A stretch of 64,000 nucleotides of DNA, taken from DATHZQ01 sp965216945. GTDB taxonomy: Bacteria > Actinomycetota > Acidimicrobiia > Spongiisociales > UBA5794. The stretch is from NCBI GenBank assembly GCA_965216945.1, contig CBDCGU010000003.1:3844001-3908000 (forward strand), read 5' to 3'. The translations under genes and the position numbers were made by a program. Below, in pieces: positions 45,853-54,897 of the stretch (positions are counted from its first letter, which is position 1; every line of letters begins with the position of its first letter). The notes below the pieces were generated by a model. It was given only the letters and a program-made list of their open reading frames with translations. It ran no database searches and had not been told where the DNA came from.

Positions 45853-45885
45853 TGCGGCTCCTCGATCCGATCGACGCAGGCGAGC

Positions 45886-46491
45886 TTACCCTGATCGGTG
45901 TCCGCCGGACTCCGCCGCCACGAGCTGTCTGGCGTCGTTGAAGTACTGGAAGGCGACGATGTAGTACAGGATCAGCCCGGGGATACCGACGATCCAGCCC
46001 ACGGTCTCGAGCCACGGCCACGGTGTGCCGATGCCGACGAACAACCACGCGATCGCGGCGTACAGCAACAGCGTCGCCAGCTTGCCGAGGTCGCGGACGG
46101 CCAGCTTCGCACCGAGCCGGGCGCCGAGGAACAGGGCACCGGCGCCGACGAGCGCCTCGCGGATGATCAGGGCCCATGCAAACCAGGGTTCGAGCACCCC
46201 CGCGATCAGACCACCGATCAGGGCAGACGCCACGGCGAGCCGATCCGCAAGCGGATCGAGGAACTTCCCGAGCTCGCTGACCTGACCGAGCCGTCTCGCC
46301 AAGTACCCGTCGACCCAATCCGTGGCGGCGATGATGCCGAGCAGCCACCCCGCGGCGGCGACCTCATCCCGCACGAGAAGGAGCCACAGAAACAGCGGGA
46401 TCAGCAGAAGGCGCACGAACGAGACGACGTTCGGGAGCGTGAAGATCGCCGAGCTCGTTCCCTGCGGTGGCGCTGATTCGCTTTCGGTCAC
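45886..46491 (-). CDS. pgsA: CDP-alcohol phosphatidyltransferase (PgsA-like)
   Basis: A 201-residue membrane enzyme of the CDP-alcohol phosphotransferase family. The signature D-x3-D-G-x-x-A-R...G...D-x3-D is seen as ATDWVDGYLARRLGQVSELGKFLDPLADR. About five hydrophobic helices surround it. It transfers a phosphatidyl group from CDP-diacylglycerol to an alcohol, most likely glycerol 3-phosphate. GTG 46491 overlaps the upstream gene's stop by GTGA. Confidence 0.85.
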   Translation of the reverse strand: MTESESAPPQGTSSAIFTLPNVVSFVRLLLIPLFLWLLLVRDEVAAAGWLLGIIAATDWVDGYLARRLGQVSELGKFLDPLADRLAVASALIGGLIAGVLEPWFAWALIIREALVGAGALFLGARLGAKLAVRDLGKLATLLLYAAIAWLFVGIGTPWPWLETVGWIVGIPGLILYYIVAFQYFNDARQLVAAESGGHRSG

Positions 46492-46895
46492 TGGGTGTGA
46501 ACCACGCGGAGACGGATGCGTCCCAGCTCGTCCTCCTGGTGGCGGACGACGAAGGTGTAGCCCTTCGGTTCGGGGAATCGCACGTTGTAGAACGGGCTCA
46601 CGAGCGGCACGACACTGGGCGAACCCGGCGGGAGGATCGGCTGGTCTCGCACGCGCAGCCTGCCGCGGGCCTGCACGCCCAGGCCCTTGCCGTCCTCGTC
46701 GATCAGATCGATGAGAAGGTCGAGATCCTGATTGCGCTCCTCTGCACCCACTTCGACCACCAAGGCCACGTTGATGTTGCGGTGGATCACCGGCATCGAC
46801 CGAGCCCGGATCATCTCGAAGCCGCCACCCAGGATGTAGAGCTTGCCGCCTTGAACCTGGGCCGCGTCGGCAAGCATCGCCGTCGTCAATCGCAC
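46488..46895 (-). CDS. DUF6941-like conserved actinobacterial protein
   Basis: A 135-residue protein. LTTAMLADAAQVQGGKLYILGGGFEMI and PVIHRNINVALVVEVG are recurring features of a small conserved actinobacterial family, followed by beta-strand-like alternating segments ending in YTFVVRHQEDELGRIRLRVV. The DUF assignment is from memory of the family and not firm. It is translationally coupled to pgsA. Its start ATG 46895 is 68 bases from the divergent nuclease gene. Confidence 0.6.
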   Translation of the reverse strand: MRLTTAMLADAAQVQGGKLYILGGGFEMIRARSMPVIHRNINVALVVEVGAEERNQDLDLLIDLIDEDGKGLGVQARGRLRVRDQPILPPGSPSVVPLVSPFYNVRFPEPKGYTFVVRHQEDELGRIRLRVVHTQ

Positions 46896-46963
46896 ACGTC
46901 ACCTCGCCACGTGGCCGAATGGCTCACCCTAGCGGTGGCAAGGTCTGGATAAGCTCTCTCTCC

Positions 46964-47629
46964 GTGTCACCGCTTCGCATCATGACGAGCAATCTGTGGG
47001 GCGAGCATGCCGATCCGACCGCATTGGCGTCGGTACTGAATGAGGTCGCACCCGACGTGCTGGTCGTGCAGGAACTCGAACCCGAGGCGGCCGGGGTCAT
47101 TGCGGCACATTTCCCGCACCATGCGCTGGATCCCTGTGGGGAGACGATGGGAAGTGGCATCGCGACTCGCACCGACGCCGTGTTCGCCCGCATCCCGCTC
47201 CGGTATCGATCCGGCTGGAGTGCGGTGCTCGACCCCACGCCCTGGCCCGACCTCGACACGCCGCTGGAGATCGTTGGCGTCCACATGGCCAACCCGGCCG
47301 CCTGGCCGTGGTGGCGCAGCGTGGGCCACCGGCGCTACCAGCTCGCCGGGCTGCTCGCCCATTGTGGGACGAACCCGATGCGTCGCGTCGTCGTGGGTGA
47401 CTTCAACGCATCACCGGCGTGGCCGCTGTATCGCCGGCTGACGTCGCACTTCACCGACGGCGCCCTGGTTGCGGGCAGCGCACGGCGCACCTGGCGGTTC
47501 CAGGGCCGCACTCCGCCATTGCTTCGCATCGACCACGCCTTTGGCGCCGGCGTGCGTTTCCGCATGGTTCGACCGGTGACCGTGCCCGGTGCGGATCATC
47601 TCGGGTTGGTGATCGACCTGGATCTCTAG
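46964..47629 (+). CDS. endonuclease/exonuclease/phosphatase family protein
   Basis: A 221-residue EEP-fold metal-dependent phosphodiesterase. RIMTSNLWGEH (metal ligand Asn), VLVVQELEPE (Glu), VVGDFNASP (catalytic Asp/Asn) and RIDHAFG with GADHLGLVID (His) complete the active site. It may act on DNA, phosphatidylinositol or another phosphodiester. GTG 46964 is the most natural start; the frame is open 15 codons upstream and ATG 46982 is an alternative. Confidence 0.78.
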   Translation: MSPLRIMTSNLWGEHADPTALASVLNEVAPDVLVVQELEPEAAGVIAAHFPHHALDPCGETMGSGIATRTDAVFARIPLRYRSGWSAVLDPTPWPDLDTPLEIVGVHMANPAAWPWWRSVGHRRYQLAGLLAHCGTNPMRRVVVGDFNASPAWPLYRRLTSHFTDGALVAGSARRTWRFQGRTPPLLRIDHAFGAGVRFRMVRPVTVPGADHLGLVIDLDL

Positions 47630-47662
47630 GCGATGCCGGAGCGCAGCGCCATGGGTCGCCCG

Positions 47663-50600
47663 TCACTCGGCGTCCGAGTCGTCGCAAACCGGGTCGAATG
47701 TGGCATCGCCCATGACCGTGCTCCAACTGCGCGTCATGTCCCACTGCGTGAGTCTGTCACACAGCAGGGCAGGCCACGAAGCCCAATCAGCGTTCCAAAC
47801 AACGGCTGTGCCGTATTGCCCGACACCGACGACGCGTCGGCCTTCGTCGACGAATCGGACCGCTCGCATGGCTCCGGGGTGGTGGAGCACCGCAACTGGC
47901 TCCCACGTGGCCGTGGACCACAGGCGCACGGTGTTGTCTTCGCTGGCCGAGGCGAGCGTGAGGCCGTCGGGCGACAGGGCCAGCCCGCGAACGGCCGCAG
48001 TATGTGCTTCGATTCTCTGGATGGCACCCGTATCGAGGTCGACAATCGACACGTCCCCAGCGTTGTCACCGACGATCACGACACGATCCTCGTAGGGAAC
48101 CACCGCGTTGGCCTCGTTGCCCTCGACGATGACCACACTCATCAGCTCCTCAGCCGTCGTGAGATCCCACAGTCGCAGCAGACCGTCCCCACCGACAGTG
48201 ACCGCTTCTCGGTCGTCGACGAACGCAAAGGACTTCAGACCGCTCGCTCCCCCGCTATCGGGACCGAACGGTTCCGTCAGAGCGGAGAGGGTATCGGGAG
48301 CCCACAAGCCAATCGTGTTGTCCGCGCTGACGGTCATGACCACATCGCCATCTGCGCTCAGGTCGATAGCCCAGACCCGATCCCCGTGTACCGCGGCGTG
48401 CGCGAAGGTCTGACGATTCGCCACGCCGAGATTGCCCGAGCCCGTCCCGTAGTAGACCTGCTCGGGTGTCCCCGCCGGTGTGACGGAGATCACCTGTTCT
48501 CCCACGGCGTGCGACGCCGCCTCTCCGGATTCGACGTCCCACCAATGAAGCGCGGTATGACCTCCGATCCATGCTGTCTCGCCGGTTGCGGCGACGTCCC
48601 AATAGAACTCGTTGGGCGTCGGTGCCGTTCGATTGCCCGCAATGATGTCGTAGCGGCGGATCCTGTCCGTCACGGCCGCAATGACAAATGAGCCGTCGGG
48701 TGCCAGTTCGTGGTGATGCGTCGCCACCGCCGTCGTCGAGCTGATCTCGGAGGGCGGTACCTCGAGCAGGCCGCCCCTTACTTCCCACGCCAGCAATCCG
48801 TCCTGACCGGATGACACGAGATGGGCTCCCGACGGCGTGAACGACAGTGATCGCTGCTGACCGCCCAGTGGTCGTGTCTGCTGGATCGACTCGAACGTCG
48901 CCGCGTCGTAGACGATCACCGTCCTGTCCTGAAGTCCGGCGGCCAGGTATGCATCATCCGGGGAAAAGGCAGCCGCCAGGACGTTCAGTCGACCGTTGGG
49001 GTTGATTTCGTGGCCAAGAAGCTGTCCGGTCTCGAGGTCCCACCACGCAAGCATCTGCGGGGAGCCCACCGTCACGAGAGTTCGTCCGTCGTTGCTGACG
49101 GCGACCCTCCGAATATCGACGCGCCGTTGCGAGTCGAGCTCAGCGATCGGATAGGTCTGGAGACGCGTCCAGCCGGAGCCCTCCGGTGCGTATGAATGGA
49201 ACACCGTCGCTGTACCCGCGACGATCGTGCCGTTCGGGCCGGCGGCGACGTCGGCGACCGCTGCCTCATAGCGGTCAACCTCGACGCTCGTGCCCGCGTC
49301 GATGTCCCACAACCTCACCACGCCATCCAGATCGCCCGCAGCCAGGCTCCCCGTTTCGACGAACTCGAGCGCGACAACCGTCGCCGAGACGGGGAGGTCC
49401 CCAAGGAGTTGGCCACTCGCTACGTCGAACACGGCCAGATTGTCCGCCCCGGCCACGGCTCCCATGCCCGCGTCCCAATCAACTGCCACGCGCGTAGCAG
49501 TGACCTCTCCTGGAGCGCCGATCGACGTCCCCCACGTCGCGTGGCCGTTGACGATGTCGTTCATCACCCTCACTGCGGCCTCTGACGGGTCGATGGCGTA
49601 CGACTCGGTCAGGCCGATTGCGGCCTCCTCGACCGCACCAGTAGCCAGCAAGAATTGCGCGTCGCCTACGAGCGCATCGGCCAGTTGCAGCTGCGTCTCG
49701 TTGGCGGCACGGTCCGCCTGGACGGCAAAGAACACCGCAACCAGGGCGATCACCGAGACAGCCACCAACGCAAGTGTCCGCAGCCTCGAAGCTCGGCGAG
49801 AGTCCCTCACGCTGGCTTCGATGAACTCCATCTCGGATCGAGAGGTCCCTTCAGGGCGAACCCGCACCCAATGGCGGGCCTCGCTCAACAACAGGCCGTG
49901 AAGCAGCGCGTCACGATCGCGACCGGCATGGAGCCACGCTTCGTGTGCACTGTCGAGTCGCTGCCTCCAACGCAGGAAGTCGCGGTCCTGCTCCAGCCAC
50001 TCGCCCAGCCGTTCCCAGTTTGCGATGAGTGCTTCGTGGGCGACCTCCACCGTGTCCGCCCCAGAAGCCGAATCCCGTCCCGCGACCAACAGCCGAGCAT
50101 CGATGAGTTCCTGAAGTGGTTGCGCAACGTCTGACCCGAGGTCCTCGACCTGCGCTCGGCGTCTTGTGTACTCGCCGCTCGGACCCGGAGCAACCAGCTT
50201 CAACAGCAGTCGGCGCAGGAGGTCCTGGTTTGCGTTGGACATGCTCTCGAACGCCTCGTCCGCCCGCAGCGCAATGGCACCCTGGACGCCTCCCATGGCG
50301 TTGTACACCTCGTGAAGCAGGAAACCCCCCTTCCGGGACTCCCACAGCTCCGCAAGCACGAACTCGAGCAAAGGAAGGTTCCCGGGCTCGGTTCCCACGT
50401 CCTCGAGGATCCGGTCGACGAGACCAGACTCGAAGCCCACACCCAGTTGTGCCGCCGGTTCTTCGATGGCTCGCCGAAGCTCATCGGAGGTCATCCCAGA
50501 GATGTTGACCACCGCGTCTTGAAGGCAGTCCGCAAGCTTCCTGTTGGTGAGAGCTTCGTCGAAGAAGTCGCTCCGCAAGGTGAGGACGACGGACAGGACC

Positions 50601-51583
50601 CCCGACCGCACGGACTCAACGATGACCTCGATGAATCGATTCCTGTCGGAACGATCGGACACCAGCGAGTAGATCTCCTCCCATTGGTCGATCACCAGGA
50701 GCAGACGGTCGGTCCCCGGCTGTTTCTCCAGGCACCGCTGCACGACGTCGCCGAGTGAGACGTCTCCCGCCGCCAAATGGTCGGCGAGTTTCTTCGTCTC
50801 GACGAGCCGATCCGTCTCAGTCATCTCCGGTTCGAGAAGCGGCAAGACGCCGCCGGCGACCGCCTTCATCGGCGCTGCGGTCGGAGTGATCGAAACCACG
50901 TCCCAGATGGTTTCCGCCTCGCGGCGAAGGAGCGGCACGAGGCCCGCGTGCACGACCGAGCTCTTTCCGCTCCCCGACGGTCCGACCACACATGTGAACG
51001 CACTCCGGCCGACCGCTGCGTGCAACCGCTGTGAGAACGCTGATCGCCCGTGGAAGAACGCGGCATCCTGTTCCTCGAAGGCACGAAGTCCCCGGTACGG
51101 CGAGGCAGCGGACAACGCACGTTCGCTCATGGTGCGCTGGATGGGGCCGGGAGGTTCACCCCGAACGGCGGCAATCAGCGACCCCACGACATCCTCGTCA
51201 TCGAGGCTGTCGCGGAAGTCGATCCAGGTGTTGAGTGTCAAGAACCCGGGAGAGGGCTCCGCGCCTGCCAGAAGCACGGGGATGACGGGTTGATCTCCCA
51301 CGGTCGTCTGGCGATCGAGCGCGAGATTGACCTCACGTCGCTGCCAGCGCCCGAGATCGTGGGCACCCAGAAGAACCACCACGGCCCTGCAATTCCTCAG
51401 TGCGTGCTCCAAGGCCTCGGGCCACGGTCGACCGGGTGAGAGGTACCAGCGGTCGAAGAACACCCGCAATCCAGCCGTGGTCAGGGCTTCGGCGAGCCTC
51501 TCGGCCTCGCGCCGATCCTGCCACGAGTAGCTGAAGAACGCGTCGTACTCAGTCGTGATGTTCCCCGATCCAGGCGTCGACAG
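47663..51583 (-). CDS. TIR - STAND NTPase - WD40 repeat protein (NLR-like)
   Basis: About 1306 residues from CTG 51583 (1298 from ATC 51559; 1268 from TTG 51469). The N-terminus is a TIR domain: YDAFFSYSWQDRREAERLAEAL, then VFFDRWYLSPGRPWPEALEHAL with a candidate catalytic Glu. It is followed by an nSTAND1-type NTPase with PYRGLRAFEEQDAAFFHGR, Walker A in VVGPSGSGKSS, Walker B in LLLVIDQWEE, and sensor-like LTLRSDFFD. A helical region and one hydrophobic helix (LALVAVSVIALVAVFFAV) precede roughly 11-14 WD40 blades, such as DGVVRLWDID and NTVRLWSTATW. TIR-STAND-WD40 proteins are prokaryotic NLR-like candidate defence sensors that consume NAD. No ATG, GTG or TTG precedes the TIR start, so initiation is non-canonical or the sequence has an error. 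It is a single gene, not an operon. Confidence 0.85.
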   Translation of the reverse strand: MSTPGSGNITTEYDAFFSYSWQDRREAERLAEALTTAGLRVFFDRWYLSPGRPWPEALEHALRNCRAVVVLLGAHDLGRWQRREVNLALDRQTTVGDQPVIPVLLAGAEPSPGFLTLNTWIDFRDSLDDEDVVGSLIAAVRGEPPGPIQRTMSERALSAASPYRGLRAFEEQDAAFFHGRSAFSQRLHAAVGRSAFTCVVGPSGSGKSSVVHAGLVPLLRREAETIWDVVSITPTAAPMKAVAGGVLPLLEPEMTETDRLVETKKLADHLAAGDVSLGDVVQRCLEKQPGTDRLLLVIDQWEEIYSLVSDRSDRNRFIEVIVESVRSGVLSVVLTLRSDFFDEALTNRKLADCLQDAVVNISGMTSDELRRAIEEPAAQLGVGFESGLVDRILEDVGTEPGNLPLLEFVLAELWESRKGGFLLHEVYNAMGGVQGAIALRADEAFESMSNANQDLLRRLLLKLVAPGPSGEYTRRRAQVEDLGSDVAQPLQELIDARLLVAGRDSASGADTVEVAHEALIANWERLGEWLEQDRDFLRWRQRLDSAHEAWLHAGRDRDALLHGLLLSEARHWVRVRPEGTSRSEMEFIEASVRDSRRASRLRTLALVAVSVIALVAVFFAVQADRAANETQLQLADALVGDAQFLLATGAVEEAAIGLTESYAIDPSEAAVRVMNDIVNGHATWGTSIGAPGEVTATRVAVDWDAGMGAVAGADNLAVFDVASGQLLGDLPVSATVVALEFVETGSLAAGDLDGVVRLWDIDAGTSVEVDRYEAAVADVAAGPNGTIVAGTATVFHSYAPEGSGWTRLQTYPIAELDSQRRVDIRRVAVSNDGRTLVTVGSPQMLAWWDLETGQLLGHEINPNGRLNVLAAAFSPDDAYLAAGLQDRTVIVYDAATFESIQQTRPLGGQQRSLSFTPSGAHLVSSGQDGLLAWEVRGGLLEVPPSEISSTTAVATHHHELAPDGSFVIAAVTDRIRRYDIIAGNRTAPTPNEFYWDVAATGETAWIGGHTALHWWDVESGEAASHAVGEQVISVTPAGTPEQVYYGTGSGNLGVANRQTFAHAAVHGDRVWAIDLSADGDVVMTVSADNTIGLWAPDTLSALTEPFGPDSGGASGLKSFAFVDDREAVTVGGDGLLRLWDLTTAEELMSVVIVEGNEANAVVPYEDRVVIVGDNAGDVSIVDLDTGAIQRIEAHTAAVRGLALSPDGLTLASASEDNTVRLWSTATWEPVAVLHHPGAMRAVRFVDEGRRVVGVGQYGTAVVWNADWASWPALLCDRLTQWDMTRSWSTVMGDATFDPVCDDSDAE

Positions 51584-51682
51584 CCTACGCGACTTCTCCC
51601 TCAGTTGATGGCTATTGGCCCCGATCTCGACTGCTCATCTTCCACCAGGTTGCGATCGTGCCGGGCCACTAGCCTTGCGCCC

Positions 51683-52042
51683 ATGCACGTCTCGTACATC
51701 ATCGTGCCCGTGTCCGACATGGACACCTCGCTGACGTTCTACCGCGACACGCTCGGCTGCACCTCGTTGAGTCAGACACCCACATTCAGCTTCCTCGACG
51801 GAGGTGCGCTGCGCATCGGCCTGCAGGAGACCGACGAGGAACCCAACGATGCCTCACTGATTCGAATCGTCTTCGAGGCCGACGACGTGCTCGCCAAACA
51901 CAAGACCCTGGTGCGGCGTGGTGTGCGATTCCTCACCGATCCGCGACCTGTCCGCAGCCACGATCGCCGCAGGCTGTATGCGGCCGAGCTCCTCGACCCC
52001 GACGGCCACGTACTTGCAATCACGGGTTGGATTGCCGACTGA
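51683..52042 (+). CDS. VOC/glyoxalase family protein
   Basis: A 119-residue vicinal-oxygen-chelate fold protein. VSYIIVPVSDMDTSLTFYRDTLG is the opening beta-alpha-beta repeat and AAELLDPDGHVLAITGW the closing half. It is close to the glyoxalase/bleomycin-resistance family. Substrate unknown. ATG 51683 is divergent from the TIR-STAND gene. Confidence 0.85.
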   Translation: MHVSYIIVPVSDMDTSLTFYRDTLGCTSLSQTPTFSFLDGGALRIGLQETDEEPNDASLIRIVFEADDVLAKHKTLVRRGVRFLTDPRPVRSHDRRRLYAAELLDPDGHVLAITGWIAD

Positions 52043-52252
52043 AGGCGTGACAGTCGGCAGTCCTGCTCCGCTGTATTCGTGAGGTTTCGTGGGCGGGCTC
52101 AGGGGTCGTTGCACCGCCGAACGCCGCCGTCCCTCTGGGTGGTGTTGTCATGGCCGATGAGTCGTTCCGTGCCAACGCTGCGCGCAGGGCACCATCGACG
52201 GTGTCCCGTGAGGTGACGGCGACCGCAAGACGTATCGGGCGTCGGGGTGGAT
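52043..52252 (+). mobile_element. possible IS30-type transposase relic
   Basis: Around 52150-52250 pieces of an IS30-like helix-turn-helix appear in different plus-strand frames: APSTVSREVT, then GDRKTYRASGW, the order found in IS30 transposases. No open frame, catalytic domain or terminal repeats are visible. Probably a short decayed remnant; a chance match cannot be excluded. Confidence 0.3.
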
Positions 52253-53179
52253 CTAGCCGTGTGACTCGCCAACCGTCCGATGCGACTTCAGGTCCCGCAG
52301 CGCCGGGACAATCTGGTCCTCGATGCTGAAATGGCCAAGGCCCTCTACGACTCGCAGCTCAGCGCCGGGGACGATCGACGCAGTGTGACGCGCATGGATC
52401 GGGCTCGCGATGACGTCGGCGGCACCGTGCAACACGATGACGGGACAGCGGATCTTGGCCACGTCGAAGCAGGTCCACCCGTCGCGGTCGGCGATGCGAT
52501 CGTCCGTGTAGCCCTCCACAGACTGGGCGAACATGTGGGGAAGTGCGTTCACCCACTGGCGACCCCACGGTCCGACCATCATGGCGAGGTCCGAGTCGGC
52601 CAGCGACGGACTCTCTGCCAAGCCAACGATTCGGGAACCGTCGACACCGTGCGACGCAATGGCGGCGGCCATCGCCTGCTCACGGTCGGGAGCGTTCCAC
52701 ACATCGAGCGCGTGGGGTCGGCTCATCGTGTTCCGAGCAGGCTCATACCGCATGTCGGTGATCGCGCAGCACGCGATGACACCGTCCACGCGGTCGGGTG
52801 CGAGCGCAGCGGTGGCGAGGGCGTAGGCGCCACCGGTCGATGTGCCCACCACGTCGAATCGGTCAACGGCGAGATGGTCGGCCACCGCGAGTGCGTCACC
52901 GACCCAATCGCCAATGGTTCGCCCAGGCCGAGCAGGCGACCGTCCGTACCCTGGCCGATCGATGCCGATCAGCCGGAAGCCATGTTCGGCCGCGACCCCA
53001 GCGACGTAACCGGGGCTCAGCCGGCAGCCGGGCCCGCCATGGCACCACAACACCGGTGAGCCGTCCGAGGGTCCGAAGTCGGCCACGCCGATGACAAGCC
53101 CCGAACCTCGATCCACAACGCACTCGAGCATGTCGCCGATGGTAGGAGGTGTCTCAACCGACGATTCGATGTTGTCCAT
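52253..53179 (-). CDS. alpha/beta hydrolase
   Basis: A 308-residue hydrolase. VLWCHGGPGCRLSPGY is the oxyanion strand, IDRPGYGRSP the strand-4 motif, VVGTSTGGAYALA the nucleophile elbow (Ser), and LHGAADVIASPIH with VEGLGHFSIED the acid and His. Start ATG 53179 or the later ATG (residue 17, before LECVVDRGSG). Similar to actinobacterial proline iminopeptidase or haloperoxidase-type esterases; substrate unknown. The 276 bases upstream, up to 53455, contain no recognised gene. Confidence 0.82.
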   Translation of the reverse strand: MDNIESSVETPPTIGDMLECVVDRGSGLVIGVADFGPSDGSPVLWCHGGPGCRLSPGYVAGVAAEHGFRLIGIDRPGYGRSPARPGRTIGDWVGDALAVADHLAVDRFDVVGTSTGGAYALATAALAPDRVDGVIACCAITDMRYEPARNTMSRPHALDVWNAPDREQAMAAAIASHGVDGSRIVGLAESPSLADSDLAMMVGPWGRQWVNALPHMFAQSVEGYTDDRIADRDGWTCFDVAKIRCPVIVLHGAADVIASPIHARHTASIVPGAELRVVEGLGHFSIEDQIVPALRDLKSHRTVGESHG

Positions 53180-53455
53180 CGCCGCCTGGGACTCGGGCCG
53201 CTGCGGAGGCCGGCCAGTTGAGAGGCATACCGGTAGTGGATGCGGCGCCTCCGTCTACCGGGCGTCGACCAGTGCTTCGACACGTCGGCGGCGACCCGCT
53301 CCACGTCGCCGGTCAAGGCACGCACATCGACACGAACAGCTGGCCGAGCGTCATCGCAGATCATGCGACTCAGCAGTCCTCTCCACCCCGGGTCCCGCTG
53401 TTGTACCGACCGCTCGAGACCACCGTGAGATTCGTGCGATGCCGGGGGTCTCGGG

Positions 53456-53782
53456 CTACGCCTCGGTCTTGCGAGCTATGAGACGGCTGTGAGGGAAGCA
53501 CCACTGCCAGCTCTCACCGGGCTCGATCGACGTCGTGATCGGATGTCCGGTCTCCTCCACATGACGCCTGGAGTGGGCGAGCTCCGACGAATCGCAGCAA
53601 CCGACCTGGCCGCACTGCGTGCACATGCGGAGGTGTACCCAGCGGGCACCGGCCTCGACGCACTGTGGGCACTCGGTGGCGTCGCTGGCCGTCCATGCGA
53701 CGGTGTCGACGTGGTCGCAGGCCTTCACACCGAGCCCGGTCAGGTACTGCAGTGCATACTTGACTGTCGTGTAGGCGGACAC
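53456..53782 (-). CDS. UBP-type zinc-finger protein
   Basis: A 108-residue zf-UBP domain protein. Zinc ligands are arranged as CDH, CPQC, CTQCGQVGCC, and HSRRHVEETGHP, as in ubiquitin-specific-protease zinc fingers; bacterial forms occur alone and bind an unknown C-terminal peptide. GTG 53782 is used; a Met residue is not available and the ribosome site is weak. Confidence 0.8.
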   Translation of the reverse strand: MSAYTTVKYALQYLTGLGVKACDHVDTVAWTASDATECPQCVEAGARWVHLRMCTQCGQVGCCDSSELAHSRRHVEETGHPITTSIEPGESWQWCFPHSRLIARKTEA

Positions 53783-53852
53783 ACCGCCAGGGTACCCGGT
53801 CCTCGCGGCGTCGTCGTGCGCTCCAGGCACACGGTGCACGTCTGCCGGACGG

Positions 53853-54833
53853 CTACAGGTCGATGACGGCCAGGTAGGGCTCGGTCAGAGTGCCGATGTA
53901 CAGGCTGCCGTCGTGCCAGCGGGCCGACGTGGTGATGGCGATCGAGCCGGAGGCATCTTGAAGGTTGTGCGTGACATTGCCGTCACGGTCGAAACCCAGC
54001 ACCATCCCATGCCGTAGCGGCTTTGGCTTCACGGCCTCAGGCAGACGGTGGGTGATGTGGCGCAACCATGGCCGCGGCTGGAGCACATCGACCAGAGCCT
54101 GCCGCGGGGACGGTGCAGCCATCCACAGTGTGCCGTTGCCATACGTCAGGTTGTCGGGGAAGCCGGGGAGGTTGTCGGCGAACAAATCTGTCGTCCCGGC
54201 ATCGGGTCCCTTCAGATGGTGACGACTGATCCGGTACCGGGAGGTCTCGGCGACGTAGAGGACGGCTTCGTCATCGCCGAATGCCACGCCGTTGGCGAAG
54301 GCGAGGCCATCGATCTCCACGGTCAGTTCGCCACTCGGATCACGCCGAAACAGGCGGCCCGTGGGGCGGCCTTCGAGCATGTCGGTGACGTACTCGTGGA
54401 TGGTCCAGCGTGTCGAAGTGTCGGTGAAGTAGATGGTGCCGTCGGATGCGACGCAGGCGTTGTTGGTGAACAAGAGGCGCTCGCCCTCGAACGACTCGAC
54501 CAGGGTCTTGACGGCCCCGCCCGGCGAGACGAGCTGCAAACCCAGATCGGCATTGCAGACGAGGTAGTCCTCGCCGTACAGCTCGATACCCAGGGGCCGA
54601 CCGCCGACATCTGCGAAGTCCCGAGCTGCAGCTCCCCCGGCGGCGAATCGCACGAGCCGGCCATCCTCCAACCCGGCGACCACGTTCCCGGAAGCATCGA
54701 TGACCACATCCTCCGGTCCGATTCCGCTCACGTCCCATCGGACGGCACCGGCGAGCTTCGTGTTCGTCTCGTATGCACCCTCCAGAGTCGGTGCCTTCTC
54801 GGGAACCCATGCCACAGGAGAGAAACTCGTCAT
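53853..54833 (-). CDS. SMP-30/gluconolactonase-like beta-propeller protein
   Basis: A 326-residue six-bladed propeller. GPEDVVIDASGNVVAGLEDGRL, NNACVASDGTIYFTDTSTRWTIHEYV, FANGVAFGDDEAVLYVAETSRYRISRHHLKG, and PGFPDNLTYGNGTLWMA give the metal-site strands of strictosidine-synthase/SMP-30 proteins. These hydrolyse sugar lactones or condense amines. ATG 54833 directly precedes the first strand. It is transcribed together with, or next to, the methyltransferase gene upstream (start codon 65 bases away). Confidence 0.82.
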   Translation of the reverse strand: MTSFSPVAWVPEKAPTLEGAYETNTKLAGAVRWDVSGIGPEDVVIDASGNVVAGLEDGRLVRFAAGGAAARDFADVGGRPLGIELYGEDYLVCNADLGLQLVSPGGAVKTLVESFEGERLLFTNNACVASDGTIYFTDTSTRWTIHEYVTDMLEGRPTGRLFRRDPSGELTVEIDGLAFANGVAFGDDEAVLYVAETSRYRISRHHLKGPDAGTTDLFADNLPGFPDNLTYGNGTLWMAAPSPRQALVDVLQPRPWLRHITHRLPEAVKPKPLRHGMVLGFDRDGNVTHNLQDASGSIAITTSARWHDGSLYIGTLTEPYLAVIDL

Positions 54834-54897
54834 ACGCGACCCTACATCGCACCGGCTGTTCGCATCGCACGGGCGGATCGCGGCATGCCGGACCGGA

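Noticed and set aside
46905..46960. tRNA-Ser/Leu-like stretch GTGGCCGAATGGCT
   Set aside because: Only the D-arm-like piece matches; no acceptor, anticodon or T-arm can be drawn, and the sequence is the intergenic part between two genes.
52253..53455. Search for further defence genes around the TIR-STAND gene
   Set aside because: The neighbours are a VOC protein, an esterase and a UBP zinc finger, with no toxin, nuclease or helicase partner.
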